This document shows, piece after piece, positions 63,612 to 64,000 of a stretch of 64,000 bases of DNA. A model generated the notes under the pieces. It saw only the letters and a list, made by a program, of their open reading frames with translations, was not told the origin of the DNA and did no database searches. Source of the DNA: an uncultured Akkermansia sp. (GTDB lineage: Bacteria > Verrucomicrobiota > Verrucomicrobiia > Verrucomicrobiales > Akkermansiaceae). The number at the start of each line of letters is the position of its first letter. Position 1 is the stretch's first letter. The position numbers were made by a program, and so were the translations under genes. The stretch is from assembly GCA_949296365.1 (NCBI GenBank), contig CASFPZ010000006.1, positions 1 to 64,000 of the forward strand. The letters run 5' to 3'.

Positions 63612-64000
63612 TCACCTCCTTTTGATGAAATTCTTTGTAATGCAGAGGAAAGCCTCTTCTAAGGATTTAATAGGCAGACCTTGTTGACGACCAGCCAGGT
63701 TCCTGATATCCAATGGGCTTCCCTGAGCCAGACTCACACCGTCCATCATAATAATCATGCGATCGCAATACTCCGCCTCATCTAGAAAGTGAGTTGTAAT
63801 AACGATCGTTACCCCTCTGTCAGCCAACTCATGAATTTTGTTCCAAAATTCACGTCGAGCAATCGGATCAGCTCCGGAGGTTGCCTCGTCCAGGAACAAA
63901 ATTTCAGGTTCATGTAACAACGCGCAAGCCATCCCCAACCTCTGCTTGTATCCCCCCGGCAGCAATCTGGCCGATATTTTCAAATAATCTGACAACTCAA
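63612..64000 (-). CDS. ABC transporter ATP-binding protein (YbhF-like), C-terminal part (partial)
   Basis: The C-terminal part of the ATPase is present; the N-terminal part with the Walker A lies beyond the right edge. The signature LLPGGYKQRLGMACALLHEP corresponds to the YbhF-type (LPxGxKQRL), Walker B is ILFLDEATSGADP, with DEAT instead of the usual DEPT, and the switch His is in TTHFLDEAEYCDR. In YbhF two ATPase domains are fused; whether the missing part holds a second one cannot be seen. First gene of the exporter operon in transcript order. Confidence 0.9.
   Translation of the reverse strand, partial: ELSDYLKISARLLPGGYKQRLGMACALLHEPEILFLDEATSGADPIARREFWNKIHELADRGVTIVITTHFLDEAEYCDRMIIMMDGVSLAQGSPLDIRNLAGRQQGLPIKSLEEAFLCITKNFIKRR

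Noticed and set aside
1-64000. CRISPR array, prophage or defence island
   Set aside because: No regularly spaced repeats, integrase, phage structural or restriction genes were seen; the window is mostly housekeeping and envelope genes.

Overview
The window looks like chromosomal DNA from a member of the Verrucomicrobiota, most likely a host-associated relative of Akkermansia. This is an inference from gene content, not a database match. The pointers are large signal-peptide TPR proteins beside an ExbB/ExbD motor, PA14, NPCBM and discoidin-type extracellular domains, a GH95 fucosidase end, a DUF3472/BNR protein, and amino-sugar genes (nagB, a YhcH-type protein) that would suit life on host glycans. 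By eye the base composition is moderate. LptD, TatA and an AsmA-like protein indicate a Gram-negative envelope. I see no insertion sequence, prophage, rRNA or CRISPR array.

Layout. Bases 1-3304: the 3' end of a GH95 alpha-L-fucosidase with its terminator, then two tandem membrane-anchored PA14 proteins with matching promoter architecture. 3349-9142: trpS on the minus strand, a divergent region with a strong promoter and an orphan terminator, a 903-aa TolA-like/transglutaminase-like/discoidin protein, a thioredoxin-fold exported protein and def. 9275-11131: a probable bifunctional ornithine-lipid acyltransferase (OlsF-like). 11339-14407: a compact cmk-plsC-recF-rnc cluster. 14471-20072: a MauE/DoxX-type membrane protein, mreB, RNase E/G, and a metallo-beta-lactamase-fold gene overlapping a fused siroheme-decarboxylase-like (AhbA-AhbB) gene. 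20262-26595: a minus-strand operon exbB-exbD-exbD-TPR(1038 aa)-TPR(333 aa). 26638-30045: nth, a 3D-domain lipoprotein, and a divergent pair made of a uracil-DNA glycosylase lacking iron-sulfur ligands and a TrpC-like protein lacking catalytic residues. 30284-35089: nagB and an AsmA-like/DUF2062 pair. 35237-44670: tlyA, a small lipoprotein, the DUF3472-PA14-BNR protein, dxr, tRNA-Thr, pyrC, nadA and a MidA-type methyltransferase. 44685-50503: a GNAT, a GYF_2-DUF805 protein, a TPR protein, two pseudouridine synthases and a YhcH-type protein. 50504-58470: nitroreductase, lptD, a metzincin-NPCBM protease with a six-hairpin glycosidase-like gene, and tatA. 58630-64000: valS and a three-gene YbhF/YbhS/YbhR-type exporter cut by the window edge.

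Expression signals. Most start codons lack a Shine-Dalgarno sequence and instead sit in a (C/T)TCATG-like context, often 20-30 nt downstream of a recognisable sigma-70-type promoter. Clear Shine-Dalgarno sequences appear mainly at internal operon genes (metzincin protease, nitroreductase, ABC permease). Many genes end in near-perfect stem-loops, several placed between convergent genes.

Most interesting candidates for new biology: the TrpC-like protein with replaced catalytic residues next to a cluster-less family-4 uracil-DNA glycosylase; the AhbA-AhbB-like fusion coupled to a metallo-hydrolase; the ExbB/ExbD2/TPR2 operon; the tandem PA14 anchors with TGTTACT double boxes; and the TolA-like helix carrying a transglutaminase-like and a discoidin domain.
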